Positions 17,694-27,379 of a stretch of DNA of 64,000 nt are shown piece after piece. Position numbers and translations under genes: made by a program. Position 1 is the first letter of the stretch. Each line of letters opens with the position of its first letter. The DNA is from Prevotella sp. P2-180 (GTDB taxonomy: Bacteria > Bacteroidota > Bacteroidia > Bacteroidales > Bacteroidaceae), in NCBI RefSeq assembly GCF_002251435.1, contig NZ_NPJI01000091.1, forward strand, positions 22,204 through 86,203, written 5' to 3'. The notes under the pieces were generated by a model. It was not told where the DNA came from and ran no database searches. It was given only the letters and a program-made list of their open reading frames with translations.

Positions 17694-18530
17694 ATGATAC
17701 TCATAGCTGACAGCGGAAGTACAAAAACAGACTGGTGCGTTGCTAAAGACGGATTTACGGTGAAACGTTTCACTACACAAGGCATCAATCCTTACCATCA
17801 AGATGAAAGGAGAATTAATGGGATAGTGTTAGACGAGCTCCTGCCGCAAACTGGTGAATATAAACTAAAAAAGATAGTGTTTTACGGAAGCGGATGCCGG
17901 GATGAGACTATTCCGACACTGAAAAATATTTTGTATAGTGCTTTCAATAACAATGTTGAAGTGGAAATATACAGCGATTTACTTGGAGCTGCAAGAGCTA
18001 TCTGTGGACATGAAGAAGGAATTGCATGTATCTTGGGAACTGGTTCTAACTCATGTCTTTATGACGGGAAGAAAATCGTAGGTAACATACCACCATTAGG
18101 ATATATACTCGGTGATGAAGGAAGCGGGGCTACACTTGGAAAAATATTTATAAATGAAATATTAAAAAACAACCAAATGAGCGACCTTAAAAAAGAGTTT
18201 CTACAAGTATTGCAAATGACCGAAGGAGATATTATAGACCGGGTGTACCGCCAGCCCATGGCCAACCGCTTCCTTGCCTCTCTAGCCCCATTCATTCATA
18301 GTCACATAGAACGTCACGAAGTGAACGAAATAGTGACAGAAAACTTTAGGCAGTTTCTCCTGAAAAATGTGAAGCGTTACCATCGAGACGACCTTCAGGT
18401 TAGCTTTATCGGAAGCATTGCGTGGCACTTTAAATCTCAGCTCCTTCAGTCAGCGTTAGAAGAAAACGTTTATGTAGGAAGTGTGGAAAAAAGCCCTATG
18501 GACGGACTTTTGCGGTATCATTTCCGATGA
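17694..18530 (+). CDS. BadF/BadG-type ATPase, probable N-acetylglucosamine kinase
   Basis: This 278-residue member of the ASKHA (actin-like) fold opens with ADSGSTKTDWCV, the phosphate-1 loop typical of the BadF/BcrA ATPase family and eukaryotic-type GlcNAc kinases. Further family motifs are ILGTGSNSC and GDEGSGATLG. It probably phosphorylates an amino sugar in the cytoplasm for cell-wall recycling or catabolism. The exact substrate cannot be read from sequence. It has its own promoter and sits alone between the channel gene and the nuo operon. Confidence 0.85.
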   Translation: MILIADSGSTKTDWCVAKDGFTVKRFTTQGINPYHQDERRINGIVLDELLPQTGEYKLKKIVFYGSGCRDETIPTLKNILYSAFNNNVEVEIYSDLLGAARAICGHEEGIACILGTGSNSCLYDGKKIVGNIPPLGYILGDEGSGATLGKIFINEILKNNQMSDLKKEFLQVLQMTEGDIIDRVYRQPMANRFLASLAPFIHSHIERHEVNEIVTENFRQFLLKNVKRYHRDDLQVSFIGSIAWHFKSQLLQSALEENVYVGSVEKSPMDGLLRYHFR

Positions 18531-18610
18531 AAAGACAATGTTTTTTGTTTTTTTTAAAATAAATGAGAAAAAAGTATGCACATTTGTTGCGGTATGCAAA
18601 AAAATATTAG

Positions 18611-18618
18611 TACCTTTG
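18611..18618 (+). promoter_or_regulatory. -7 box (TACCTTTG) of the nuo operon
   Basis: TACCTTTG fits TAnnTTTG, 55 bases before nuoA. GTTG at 18586-18589 gives a -33-like element with 21 bases of spacing. Confidence 0.75.
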
Positions 18619-18673
18619 CACCACGAATAGTGACACGTTTTGTGAAACAAATTTTGAAATAATATATTTTTAT

Positions 18674-19024
18674 ATGAATTTTTTCTTTTTTATCACCGTC
18701 ATTTTGACGGCTGTCGTCCTGGTAGTGGGAGCTTACGTGGTAGCCAAACTCATTGGTCCACGTTCGTACAACCCCGTGAAGGGTGAGCCGTTTGAGTGTG
18801 GTATTCCGACCCGCGGCTCTTCATGGCTGCCTTCACACATCGGCTACTACCTCTTCGCCATCCTCTTCCTGATGTTCGACATCGAAACGATGTTCCTCTA
18901 CCCTTGGGCTGTAGCTGTCAAACAGTTTGGACCGATGGCTCTCTGCAGCATCGGATTTTTCATGCTGGTATTAGTATTTGGCCTTGCGTATGCTTGGCGG
19001 AAAGGAGCGTTGGAATGGAAGTAA
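18674..19024 (+). CDS. nuoA: NADH-quinone oxidoreductase subunit A
   Basis: This 116-residue protein has three membrane helices and the conserved loop KGEPFECGIPTRG, plus the acidic motif LFLMFDIETMFLYPW of NuoA/ND3. It is part of the membrane arm of complex I at the junction with the quinone site. It is the first gene of the operon. The stop (19022-19024) overlaps nuoB by ten bases. Confidence 0.97.
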   Translation: MNFFFFITVILTAVVLVVGAYVVAKLIGPRSYNPVKGEPFECGIPTRGSSWLPSHIGYYLFAILFLMFDIETMFLYPWAVAVKQFGPMALCSIGFFMLVLVFGLAYAWRKGALEWK

Positions 19025-19713
19025 GAAAACCTGTTATCAAAAGCATTCCTTACGACGAGTTTAAGGACAATGCCGGGCTTGAGAAAATCATCGACGAGCT
19101 ACACGAGGGTGGATGCAACGTAGTGGTAGGGTCGCTTGACCAGGCTATCAACTGGGGACGAAGTAACTCCCTATGGTCACTCACCTTCGGAACAAGTTGT
19201 TGTGGTATTGAGTTCATGTCGGTAGGTTGCGCACGTTACGATTTTTCGCGCTTTGGATTTGAGGTTACAAGAAACTCTCCCCGACAGGCTGACCTGATTA
19301 TGGTTGCAGGTACAATAACCCACAAAATGGCTCCCGCTTTCAAGCGTCTTTACGATGAAATGGCTGAGCCCAAGTACGTTGTAGCCGTGGGTGGATGCAC
19401 CATCTCTGGAGGCCCGTTCAAAACCAGTTACAACGTGGTGAAGGGTATAAGCGAGATAGTGCCCGTGGATGTCTATATTCCCGGATGCCCTCCTCGCCCT
19501 GAAGCCATTCTCTATGGTATGATGCAACTTCAGCGCAAGGTGAAAGTGGAAAGATTCTTCGGTGGCGCTAACCACAAGCAGACCAGCGAGGAACGACTGC
19601 TCGGACTGTCCAACGAGGCCATCTCTGCCGGATGGAAAAAGCCTATGGTAGTGGCAGATGCGCCTGAAGACTTCGTGAAAAACATTAAAAAGGAACAGGA
19701 GGATGCCAAATGA
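19015..19713 (+). CDS. nuoB: NADH-quinone oxidoreductase subunit B
   Basis: The 232-residue subunit carries iron-sulfur cluster N2, which hands electrons to quinone. Cysteine motifs GTSCCGIEFM, the Cys in VGGC and PGCPPRPE supply the ligands. The frame is open further upstream, but ATG 19015 was chosen. It begins MEVRKP, has an AAAGGAG site at 19001-19007, and overlaps the nuoA stop by ten bases as expected for coupled translation. The C-terminus extends past the core with a charged tail. Confidence 0.97.
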   Translation: MEVRKPVIKSIPYDEFKDNAGLEKIIDELHEGGCNVVVGSLDQAINWGRSNSLWSLTFGTSCCGIEFMSVGCARYDFSRFGFEVTRNSPRQADLIMVAGTITHKMAPAFKRLYDEMAEPKYVVAVGGCTISGGPFKTSYNVVKGISEIVPVDVYIPGCPPRPEAILYGMMQLQRKVKVERFFGGANHKQTSEERLLGLSNEAISAGWKKPMVVADAPEDFVKNIKKEQEDAK

Positions 19714-21278
19714 AACTCAACAACCTCGTATTTGACTTTGACAAGTTTGCCGTAGAAATGGCAAACCTGAAGGAAAAGAAACATTTCGACTACCTCGTAA
19801 CCATAGTGGGTGAGGACTTCGGACCGGAAGAGGGACTCGGATGTATCTATATTCTCGAAAACACCAAGAACAACGAGCGCACAAGCGTAAAGATGCTGGC
19901 AAAAAGGGTAGGGGAGAACGACTTCGTCATTCCTACCGTGACACATCTTTGGAAGGTGGCTGACCTGCTTGAGCGCGAAGTGTTTGACTTCTACGGAATA
20001 AAGTTCCTCGGACACCCCGACATGAGACGTCTCTACCTGAGAAACGACTTCAAGGGACACCCCTTCCGCAAGGACTGGGAGTTTAACGACTCTTACACCT
20101 TAGAGGACGACCAGGAATCTGATTTCACCACTGTTTACAGCCTTACCGACGACGGCAAGCTCAAGAGCGAGCAGCGCAGACTGTTCGCCGACGATGAGTT
20201 TGTGATAAACATCGGCCCGCAGCACCCGTCGACTCACGGTGTGCTCCGACTGCAGACTGTTGTCGATGGTGAGACCGTGAAACGTATATATCCTCACTTG
20301 GGATACATACACCGCGGTATTGAAAAGATGTGTGAGGGATACACATATCCTCAGACCCTTGCTCTCACCGACCGTCTGAACTATCTCTCTGCCATGATGC
20401 ACCGCCATGCCTTGGTGGGCGTAGTGGAGGAAGCCCTCGGCGTGGAACTCACCGACCGCATCAAGTATATCCGCACCATAATGGACGAGCTGCAGCGACT
20501 CGACTCTCACCTGCTTTACTGCGGATGCTGCGCACAGGACCTCGGAGCCCTCACGGCGTTCCTTTACTGCATGCGCGACCGCGAGCATGTGCTTAACGTG
20601 ATGGAGGAGACCACCGGCGGACGACTCATTCAGAACTATTATAGAATAGGTGGACTTCAAGACGACATCGACCCCGACTTCGTTAAGAACTGCAAGGCTC
20701 TTTGCAAGTATCTCCGACCGATGATCAAAGAGTATATGGACGTGTTTGGCGACAATGTCATCACCCACAACAGATTTGAGAAAGTGGGCGTGATGGGTCT
20801 CGACGACTGCATCAACTACGCGGTGACAGGACCTGCCGGACGCGCCGCGGGATGGGCAAACGACACACGCAAGCGCCATCCTTACGACATGTACGACAAG
20901 GTGGAATGGCAGCAGATAACGATGACCGGCTGCGACTCCATGGACCGCTACCTCATCCATATCAAGGAGATGTACCAGAGCCTCGACATCATCGAGCAGC
21001 TCGTCGACAACATTCCCGAAGGCGACTTCTATATCAAGCAGAAGCCCATCATCAAGGTTCCTGAGGGACAGTGGTACTACTCGGTGGAGGGAGCCAGCGG
21101 CGAGTTTGGTGTTTACATCGACTCAAAGGGCGACAAGAGTCCCTGGCGTCTGAAGATGCGCCCTATGGGACTTTCTCTAACCGGCGCTCTCGACCCGATG
21201 CTTCGCGGACAAAAGATTGCCGACCTCGTGACCACGTGCGCAGCTGTCGACTTCGTAATTCCTGATATAGATAGATAG
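19710..21278 (+). CDS. nuoCD: Fused NADH-quinone oxidoreductase subunit C/D
   Basis: The 522-residue fusion joins NuoC (about 1-135, ERTSVKMLAKR and WKVADLLEREVFDFYGI) to NuoD (about 160-522, IGPQHPSTHGVLRL, GYIHRGIEKM, SVEGASGEFGVY). NuoD forms the quinone pocket with NuoB. Fusion of C and D is usual in Bacteroidetes and some enterobacteria. It overlaps nuoB by four bases (ATGA). A palindrome-type motif follows the stop. Confidence 0.97.
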   Translation: MKLNNLVFDFDKFAVEMANLKEKKHFDYLVTIVGEDFGPEEGLGCIYILENTKNNERTSVKMLAKRVGENDFVIPTVTHLWKVADLLEREVFDFYGIKFLGHPDMRRLYLRNDFKGHPFRKDWEFNDSYTLEDDQESDFTTVYSLTDDGKLKSEQRRLFADDEFVINIGPQHPSTHGVLRLQTVVDGETVKRIYPHLGYIHRGIEKMCEGYTYPQTLALTDRLNYLSAMMHRHALVGVVEEALGVELTDRIKYIRTIMDELQRLDSHLLYCGCCAQDLGALTAFLYCMRDREHVLNVMEETTGGRLIQNYYRIGGLQDDIDPDFVKNCKALCKYLRPMIKEYMDVFGDNVITHNRFEKVGVMGLDDCINYAVTGPAGRAAGWANDTRKRHPYDMYDKVEWQQITMTGCDSMDRYLIHIKEMYQSLDIIEQLVDNIPEGDFYIKQKPIIKVPEGQWYYSVEGASGEFGVYIDSKGDKSPWRLKMRPMGLSLTGALDPMLRGQKIADLVTTCAAVDFVIPDIDR

Positions 21279-21294
21279 TTGACGAGTTATCAAC
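21278..21294. repeat. Dispersed GTTGACGAGTT motif copy within the nuo operon
   Basis: GTTGACGAGTTATCAAC begins two bases after the last full codon of nuoCD and forms an imperfect inverted repeat. It belongs to the same dispersed family seen after other genes and has no T-tract. Confidence 0.5.
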
Positions 21295-21341
21295 TGAAAA
21301 ACTGGTCAACTTAAAAGAACTTGTTTAATAAACAGATATAT

Positions 21342-22427
21342 ATGTTTGATTTTAGTATAGTTACAACATGGATTGACTGTTTCCTGCGCGACACTCTCGG
21401 GCTGGGAGACTTTTGGTCTATCCTTATCGAGTGTGTACTGGTGGGCGTCGGAATACTCATAGGCTACGCCACACTGGCCATCATCTTGATATTTATGGAG
21501 CGTAAGGTGTGCGCCTACTTCCAATGCCGCCTCGGCCCTATGCGAGTAGGTCCTTGGGGCGTGTTCCAGGTGTTTGCCGACGTGCTGAAGATGCTCATCA
21601 AGGAAATCTTCACCGTTGACAAGGCCGACAAGTTCCTCTATTTCATCGCCCCGTTGTTTGTAATCGCGGCTTCCGTTGGAACCTTCTCTTTCCTGCCATG
21701 GAACAAGGGAGCCTCGGTGCTTGACTTCAACGTTGGAATATTCCTTCTCACAGCCGTGTCGAGCATTGGCGTGGTTGGTGTGTTCCTCGCCGGATGGGGT
21801 AGTAACAACAAGTACTCCGTGGTGTCTGCCATGCGTGGCGCAGTTCAGATGATTTCCTACGAGATGTCACTATGCCTCTGTCTCATCACGGCAGTGATAC
21901 TGACTGGCACAATGCAGATGTCGGGCATCGTGGAGGCACAGACCGGTCCATGGAATTGGCTGATTTTCCGCGGCCACATTCCCGCCATCATCGCCTTCCT
22001 CGTGTTCCTCGTTGCCGGTAACGCCGAGGCCAACCGTGGTCCGTTCGACCTTGCCGAGGCAGAGAGCGAGCTCACAGCCGGTTATCACACAGAATACAGC
22101 GGTATGGGCTTCGGTTATTTCTACCTTGCCGAGTATCTTAACCTCTTCGTTATTGCAGCCATCGGCGCCACGGTATTCCTTGGCGGCTGGGCACCGGTTA
22201 ACGTAGGCATCGAGGGCTTCGATGCAGTAATGAACTACATTCCCGGCATCGTGTGGTTCCTCGGAAAGACCTTCGCCCTGGTATGGGTGCTGATGTGGAT
22301 CCGCTGGACATTCCCTCGCCTTCGTATCGACCAGATACTCACCCTTGAGTGGAAATACCTCATGCCATTGTGTCTGCTCAACCTCATCCTCATGACCATC
22401 GTGGTGGCATTCGGATGGCACTTCTGA
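21342..22427 (+). CDS. nuoH: NADH-quinone oxidoreductase subunit H
   Basis: This 361-residue integral membrane subunit (ND1 family) has about eight helices and motifs MERKVCAYFQCRLGP, RGPFDLAEAESELTAGYHTEYSG and WIRWTFPRLRIDQ. It forms the channel through which quinone reaches cluster N2. The frame can be extended to a TTG at 21321, but ATG 21342 (MFDFSIVT) is the more credible start. It lies 63 bases after nuoCD. Confidence 0.96.
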   Translation: MFDFSIVTTWIDCFLRDTLGLGDFWSILIECVLVGVGILIGYATLAIILIFMERKVCAYFQCRLGPMRVGPWGVFQVFADVLKMLIKEIFTVDKADKFLYFIAPLFVIAASVGTFSFLPWNKGASVLDFNVGIFLLTAVSSIGVVGVFLAGWGSNNKYSVVSAMRGAVQMISYEMSLCLCLITAVILTGTMQMSGIVEAQTGPWNWLIFRGHIPAIIAFLVFLVAGNAEANRGPFDLAEAESELTAGYHTEYSGMGFGYFYLAEYLNLFVIAAIGATVFLGGWAPVNVGIEGFDAVMNYIPGIVWFLGKTFALVWVLMWIRWTFPRLRIDQILTLEWKYLMPLCLLNLILMTIVVAFGWHF

Positions 22428-22467
22428 TAATATTAAAGAATTAAAATTTTAAAGAATTAAAGTTTTT

Positions 22468-22992
22468 ATGAGTAACAAATCATATTTCGGAGGTATTGCC
22501 GACGGACTGAAAACCCTTGCCACTGGTATGAAGATTACCTGGAAGGAGTATTTCACACCGAAGTCCACAGAGCAATATCCTGAAAACCGCAAAACCACAC
22601 TCCACGTGGCAAAGCGCCACCGCGGGCGACTGGTGATGCTGCGCGACGAGAACGGCGCTGTGAAATGCACGGCATGCACTCTTTGCGAAAAGACTTGCCC
22701 TAACGGCACCATCAAAATCACATCGCAGATGGTGACAAACGAGGAAGGCAAGAAGAAACGCCAGCTCGTGGACTACCGCTATGACCTCGGCGACTGCATG
22801 TTCTGCCAGTTGTGTGTCAACGCATGCAACTTCGGTGCCATTGAGTTCACCAACGATTTTGAAAACTCTACCTTCGACCGCGACGCACTCGTGCTTCACC
22901 TCGACAAGGAAGAGTACAAGAGCTCCTTGCCTAATCTGCTCGAAGGAGGCGCACCGCTCACTATTGGTAAGTTCAATACTAAAACTAAGTAA
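22468..22992 (+). CDS. nuoI: NADH-quinone oxidoreductase subunit I (2x[4Fe-4S] ferredoxin)
   Basis: The 174-residue peripheral subunit has two ferredoxin motifs, CTACTLCEKTCP and CMFCQLCVNACN, each able to ligate a [4Fe-4S] cluster (N6a and N6b) on the way to N2. Length is close to the usual NuoI. With no NuoEFG encoded here, NuoI is probably where an alternative donor (such as ferredoxin or a separate dehydrogenase) docks. That is inference from what is known of NuoEFG-less complexes. Confidence 0.96.
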   Translation: MSNKSYFGGIADGLKTLATGMKITWKEYFTPKSTEQYPENRKTTLHVAKRHRGRLVMLRDENGAVKCTACTLCEKTCPNGTIKITSQMVTNEEGKKKRQLVDYRYDLGDCMFCQLCVNACNFGAIEFTNDFENSTFDRDALVLHLDKEEYKSSLPNLLEGGAPLTIGKFNTKTK

Positions 22993-23007
22993 GGGAGGAC
23001 GTAGAAT

Positions 23008-23535
23008 ATGGCAAATATTGTAATGTTTTGCATTCTGGCGGTTGTCATCTTGGGTGCAGCCGTCATGAGCGTGGCCACTAAGCGCATCATGCGTTCGGTC
23101 ACCTATCTGCTCATAGTGCTCTTCGGAGTGGCCGGACTCTATTTCCTGCTTGACTACACCTTCCTCGGTGCGGCTCAGATTGCCGTTTACGCAGGCGGTG
23201 TGACCATGCTGTTCATCTTCGCCATACAGATGGTAAACAAGCGTGCGCTCGAAGGTGCTGTGGAGAGACTTAAGGCCAAGAGCATCGTACGAGGCGTATT
23301 GCTCGCCGTGGTGGGACTTGTCACTGTGCTGTGCGTGCTCGCTAAGAACAGGCTTATAGACAATGTGGTGGAAGCTACGGAAAACGGTGAAGTGTCGATG
23401 GAAGTAATAGGCAACGCACTCGTGGGCTCCGACAAGTTCCAGTATGTCCTTCCGTTCGAGTTCATCTCGGTGTTCCTGCTTGCATGCATCATCGGCGGAA
23501 TAGTAGTATCAAGAAAAGAAAAGGAGATAAAGTAA
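23008..23535 (+). CDS. nuoJ: NADH-quinone oxidoreductase subunit J
   Basis: The 175-residue membrane subunit (ND6 family) has five predicted helices and the typical stretch LLDYTFLGAAQIAVYAGGV. It belongs to the membrane arm next to NuoA, NuoH and NuoK. It is preceded by a GGGAGG-type site at 22993-22998 and followed by nuoK after one base. Confidence 0.95.
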   Translation: MANIVMFCILAVVILGAAVMSVATKRIMRSVTYLLIVLFGVAGLYFLLDYTFLGAAQIAVYAGGVTMLFIFAIQMVNKRALEGAVERLKAKSIVRGVLLAVVGLVTVLCVLAKNRLIDNVVEATENGEVSMEVIGNALVGSDKFQYVLPFEFISVFLLACIIGGIVVSRKEKEIK

Positions 23536-23536
23536 T

Positions 23537-23845
23537 ATGGTACCAGTAGAATGTTATTTCGTGCTTAGCGCACTGTTGTTCTTCATCGGCGTATTCGGCT
23601 TTGTGACACGCCGCAACCTGATAGCCATGCTCATCTCCGTTGAGCTTGTGCTCAATGCCGTAGACATCAACTTCGCGGCATTCAACCGCCTTCTGCATCC
23701 CGACCAGCTCGAAGGTTTCTTCATGACACTCTTCTCTGTTGGTGTGAGCGCTGCCGAAGCCGCTGTGGCTATTGCGATTATACTCAATGTTTACCACCGT
23801 TTCAACAGCGACAAGGTGAACAGTATCCAAAACCTCAAATACTAA
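23537..23845 (+). CDS. nuoK: NADH-quinone oxidoreductase subunit K
   Basis: This 102-residue subunit (ND4L, MnhC-like) has three helices. The proton-path glutamates are in ISVELVLNAVDINF and SAAEAAVAIAII. It starts one base after nuoJ and is followed immediately by nuoL. Confidence 0.96.
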   Translation: MVPVECYFVLSALLFFIGVFGFVTRRNLIAMLISVELVLNAVDINFAAFNRLLHPDQLEGFFMTLFSVGVSAAEAAVAIAIILNVYHRFNSDKVNSIQNLKY

Positions 23846-23854
23846 TTGTGCCTT

Positions 23855-25846
23855 ATGGATTATAGTTATGTATTTCTAATACTTCTCCTGCCCCTGTTCT
23901 CGTTTGTAATACTCGGACTGGCTGGAATGAAGATGTCGCACAAGGTGGCTGGACTCATCGGCACCACGTCGCTTGGTATCGTCACCGTGCTTTCATATAT
24001 TACGGCGTTAAGCTATTTCTTCGGGCCAAGGTGTACCGACGGTGCATATCCTACCATCGTTCCGTTCAACTTCACCTGGCTGCCATTAGGCGACCTTCGC
24101 TTCGACCTTGGCTTCATGCTCGATCCTATTTCGGCCATGATGCTCATAGTCATCTCAACGGTCAGCCTTATGGTTCACATCTATTCTTTCGGCTACATGC
24201 ATGGAGAGAAGGGATTCCAGCGCTACTACGCTTACCTCTCGCTCTTCACCATGTCGATGCTCGGCCTTGTCGTGGCAACCAACATCTTCCAGATGTACCT
24301 GTTCTGGGAACTTGTGGGTGTGAGCTCTTACCTGCTCATCGGTTTCTACTATCCGCTTCATGCCGCCGTGGCCGCTTCGAAGAAGGCGTTTATCGTGACA
24401 CGTTTCGCCGACCTCTTCTTCCTTATCGGTATTCTCATCTTCGGTTACTACACACAGTCGTTCTCGTTCTCGTTTGTAGAAAACCTGCAGATGGCAGCTG
24501 GAGCCACACCGTTCCTGCCAGTAGATACGGCAAAGGCGGTGGCAGCCGGAGGTTTCATACTTCCTACAGCTCTTGTTCTGATGTTCATCGGAGGTGCCGG
24601 TAAGTCAGCAATGTTCCCACTCCACATCTGGCTGCCCGACGCCATGGAAGGCCCGACTCCAGTCAGCGCGCTCATCCACGCCGCAACGATGGTTGTTGCC
24701 GGTGTGTTCCAGATTGCGCGTCTCTTCCCACTGTGGATTGAGTATGCTCCCGGCCAGATGAGCATCGTGGTATGGGTGGGTGTGTTCACCGCTTTCTATG
24801 CCGCCGCAGTAGCTTGCGCCCAGAGCGACATCAAGCGTGTGCTTGCTTTCTCTACCATTTCTCAGATTGCGTTTATGATGGTGGCGCTCGGTGTATGTAT
24901 GCCAGGTCACCATGGTGAGATAATTGACACCCACGGCTCATTGGGATATATGGCATCCATGTTCCACCTCTTCACCCACGCCATGTTCAAGGCTTGCCTG
25001 TTCCTCGGTGCAGGTTGTATCATCCACGCCGTACACAGCAATGAGATGTCTGCTATGGGTGGACTGAGAAAATACATGCCGGTGACACACATCACGTTCC
25101 TCATCTCATGCCTTGCCATAGCTGGTATTCCGTTCTTCTCGGGCTTCAGCTCAAAGGACGAGATTATCACCGCTTGCTTCCAGTACAGTCCGCTTGTAGG
25201 CTGGATTATGACTGGTGTAGCTGCCATGACGGCGTTCTACATGTTCCGTCTCTACTACGGCATCTTCTGGGGCACAGAAAACAAGGAACTCCACGCTCAC
25301 CACACTCCGCATGAGGCACCTCTGACTATGACCATTCCACTCATTGTGCTCTGCGTCATCACCGTTGGTGTGGGTGTGTATACCACCATCGCCGGTTTTG
25401 CCGGTCTGGGCGGCAGCTTCGGTAGTTTTGTGACTGCCAACGGTCAGGACTATACCATCCACTTCGACCTTCAGGTGGCCGCCACATCTACCGTGATAGC
25501 CATATTGAGTATCTGTCTTGCCACATATATATATAAAGGTGAGCAGCAGCCAATAGCCGACCGTCTCTATCGCACGTTCCCAAAGCTCCATCGTGCAGCC
25601 TACAAGCGCTTCTATATGGACGAGGTTTATCAGTTTGTCACACACAAGATTATCTTCCGCTGCATATCAACTCCAATAGCATGGTTTGACCGTCACGTGA
25701 TTGACGGCACATTCGACTTTATGGCTTGGAGCGCCAATGAGGCAGGTGAGACAATCCGCCCATGGCAAAGCGGCGATGTGCGACAGTATGCAGTATGGAT
25801 TCTCACGGGCTCAGTAGCCTTGGCTCTTATCCTGCTTGCCATTTAA
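23855..25846 (+). CDS. nuoL: NADH-quinone oxidoreductase subunit L (antiporter-like)
   Basis: The 663-residue antiporter-like proton-pumping subunit has about 16 helices. Conserved elements are FWELVGVSSYLLIGF, MEGPTPVSALIHAATMV, and histidines and lysines along LFTHAMFKACLFLGAG. A C-terminal extension corresponds to the lateral helix region. A TTG at 23846 directly follows the nuoK stop, but ATG 23855 (MDYSYVFL) is the preferred start. Confidence 0.96.
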   Translation: MDYSYVFLILLLPLFSFVILGLAGMKMSHKVAGLIGTTSLGIVTVLSYITALSYFFGPRCTDGAYPTIVPFNFTWLPLGDLRFDLGFMLDPISAMMLIVISTVSLMVHIYSFGYMHGEKGFQRYYAYLSLFTMSMLGLVVATNIFQMYLFWELVGVSSYLLIGFYYPLHAAVAASKKAFIVTRFADLFFLIGILIFGYYTQSFSFSFVENLQMAAGATPFLPVDTAKAVAAGGFILPTALVLMFIGGAGKSAMFPLHIWLPDAMEGPTPVSALIHAATMVVAGVFQIARLFPLWIEYAPGQMSIVVWVGVFTAFYAAAVACAQSDIKRVLAFSTISQIAFMMVALGVCMPGHHGEIIDTHGSLGYMASMFHLFTHAMFKACLFLGAGCIIHAVHSNEMSAMGGLRKYMPVTHITFLISCLAIAGIPFFSGFSSKDEIITACFQYSPLVGWIMTGVAAMTAFYMFRLYYGIFWGTENKELHAHHTPHEAPLTMTIPLIVLCVITVGVGVYTTIAGFAGLGGSFGSFVTANGQDYTIHFDLQVAATSTVIAILSICLATYIYKGEQQPIADRLYRTFPKLHRAAYKRFYMDEVYQFVTHKIIFRCISTPIAWFDRHVIDGTFDFMAWSANEAGETIRPWQSGDVRQYAVWILTGSVALALILLAI

Positions 25847-25876
25847 TTAACTCTAATGAATTAAGAAATTAAAGAT

Positions 25877-27361
25877 ATGAGTATATTAAGTTTATTCGTA
25901 TTGATTCCTGTTCTGATGTTGCTCGGACTTTGGCTCTCGCGCAATCTCAATCAGGTGCGTGGAGTGATGGTGGCAGGCTCTACAGCATTGCTGCTTCTCT
26001 CCGCATGGCTTACGGTAGCTTTCATACAGGCACGTAATGCCGGCAACACCGACGTGATGCTCTTCACATACAGCACTCCGTGGTTCCGTCCGTTGAACAT
26101 TGCCTACTCAGTAGGTGTAGACGGAATATCTGTCGTAATGCTCCTTCTCTCGAGCATCATAGTTTTCACCGGAACGTTTGCCTCATGGCAGCTTAAGCCT
26201 ATGACTAAGGAATACTTCCTTTGGTTTACGCTTCTCTCAACTGGTGTCTACGGATTCTTCATCTGCACCGACATGTTCACCATGTTCATGTTCTATGAGG
26301 TAGCCCTCATCCCGATGTACCTTCTCATCGGAGTATGGGGTTCTGGCCAGAAGGAATATGCAGCCATGAAGCTCACGCTGATGCTTATGGGAGGTTCTGC
26401 TCTCTTGATCATCGGCATTCTCGGCATCTACTATTTCAGTGGTGCCACAACAATGAACGTCAATGAGATAGCCGCCATGAACAATATCGACCCGGAGATA
26501 CAGAACATATTCTTCCCGTTCATTTTCATCGGTTTCGGTGTGCTTGGAGCCCTCTTCCCGTTCCACACATGGTCGCCTGACGGTCATGCATCCGCCCCTA
26601 CGGCAGTGTCGATGCTCCACGCTGGAGTGCTCATGAAGCTCGGAGGCTACGGATGCTTCCGCGTGGCAATGTATCTCCTTCCTTCCGCCGCTCAGGAGCT
26701 GTCATGGATATTCCTTATCCTTACAACCATCTCTGTGGTTTACGGAGCCCTTTCTGCCTGTGTTCAGACCGACCTTAAGTACATCAACGCCTATTCGTCG
26801 GTCTCACACTGCGGCCTTGTGCTCTTCGCCTTGCTCATGATGACCAAGACAGCCTGTACCGGTGCAATCCTCCAGATGCTCTCACACGGTCTTATGACAG
26901 CCCTTTTCTTCGCCCTCATCGGTATGATTTACGGACGCACACACACTCGTGACGTACGTCGTTTGGGAGGTCTGATGAAGATAATGCCATTCCTTTCTGT
27001 TGGCTATGTCATAGCCGGTCTTGCCAACCTCGGTCTTCCTGGTTTCTCAGGCTTCATAGCCGAGATGACCATCTTCGTGGGTTCATTTGAGAATGCCGGC
27101 ACATTCCATACAGCCTGCACCATCATCGCCTGCTGCTCAATAGTGGTGACAGCGGTCTACATCCTCCGCGTAGTGGGCAAAATTCTCTTCCAGGATGTGG
27201 CAGACCCACACTATCTCACCCTTACAGATGCCACATGGGACGAGCGTTTCTCCGTTTGCTGCCTCATATTCTCTGTAGCAGCCCTCGGTCTGGCTCCAAT
27301 GTGGGCAAGCAACGTCATTGGCGATGCAGTTGGTCCTATCCTTGATGTAATTATGAAATAA
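25877..27361 (+). CDS. nuoM: NADH-quinone oxidoreductase subunit M
   Basis: The 494-residue antiporter-like subunit has 14 helices. Proton-path residues are visible in MFMFYEVALIPMYLLIG, FHTWSPDGHASAPTAVSMLHAG and LQMLSHGLMTALFFALIG. It lies 30 bases after nuoL in an AT-rich spacer. Confidence 0.96.
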   Translation: MSILSLFVLIPVLMLLGLWLSRNLNQVRGVMVAGSTALLLLSAWLTVAFIQARNAGNTDVMLFTYSTPWFRPLNIAYSVGVDGISVVMLLLSSIIVFTGTFASWQLKPMTKEYFLWFTLLSTGVYGFFICTDMFTMFMFYEVALIPMYLLIGVWGSGQKEYAAMKLTLMLMGGSALLIIGILGIYYFSGATTMNVNEIAAMNNIDPEIQNIFFPFIFIGFGVLGALFPFHTWSPDGHASAPTAVSMLHAGVLMKLGGYGCFRVAMYLLPSAAQELSWIFLILTTISVVYGALSACVQTDLKYINAYSSVSHCGLVLFALLMMTKTACTGAILQMLSHGLMTALFFALIGMIYGRTHTRDVRRLGGLMKIMPFLSVGYVIAGLANLGLPGFSGFIAEMTIFVGSFENAGTFHTACTIIACCSIVVTAVYILRVVGKILFQDVADPHYLTLTDATWDERFSVCCLIFSVAALGLAPMWASNVIGDAVGPILDVIMK

Positions 27362-27379
27362 CATGTAATAAGCAAAAAT

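Noticed and set aside
18796..19014. Upstream extension of nuoB inside nuoA
   Set aside because: The extension overlaps nuoA in another frame and has no NuoB homology; ATG 19015 has a good ribosome site and the usual NuoB start.
20100..20960. Long minus-strand open frame (286 codons) opposite nuoCD
   Set aside because: It mirrors the conserved nuoCD frame, is His/Val-rich in the way of antisense translations, and has no recognisable domain or promoter.
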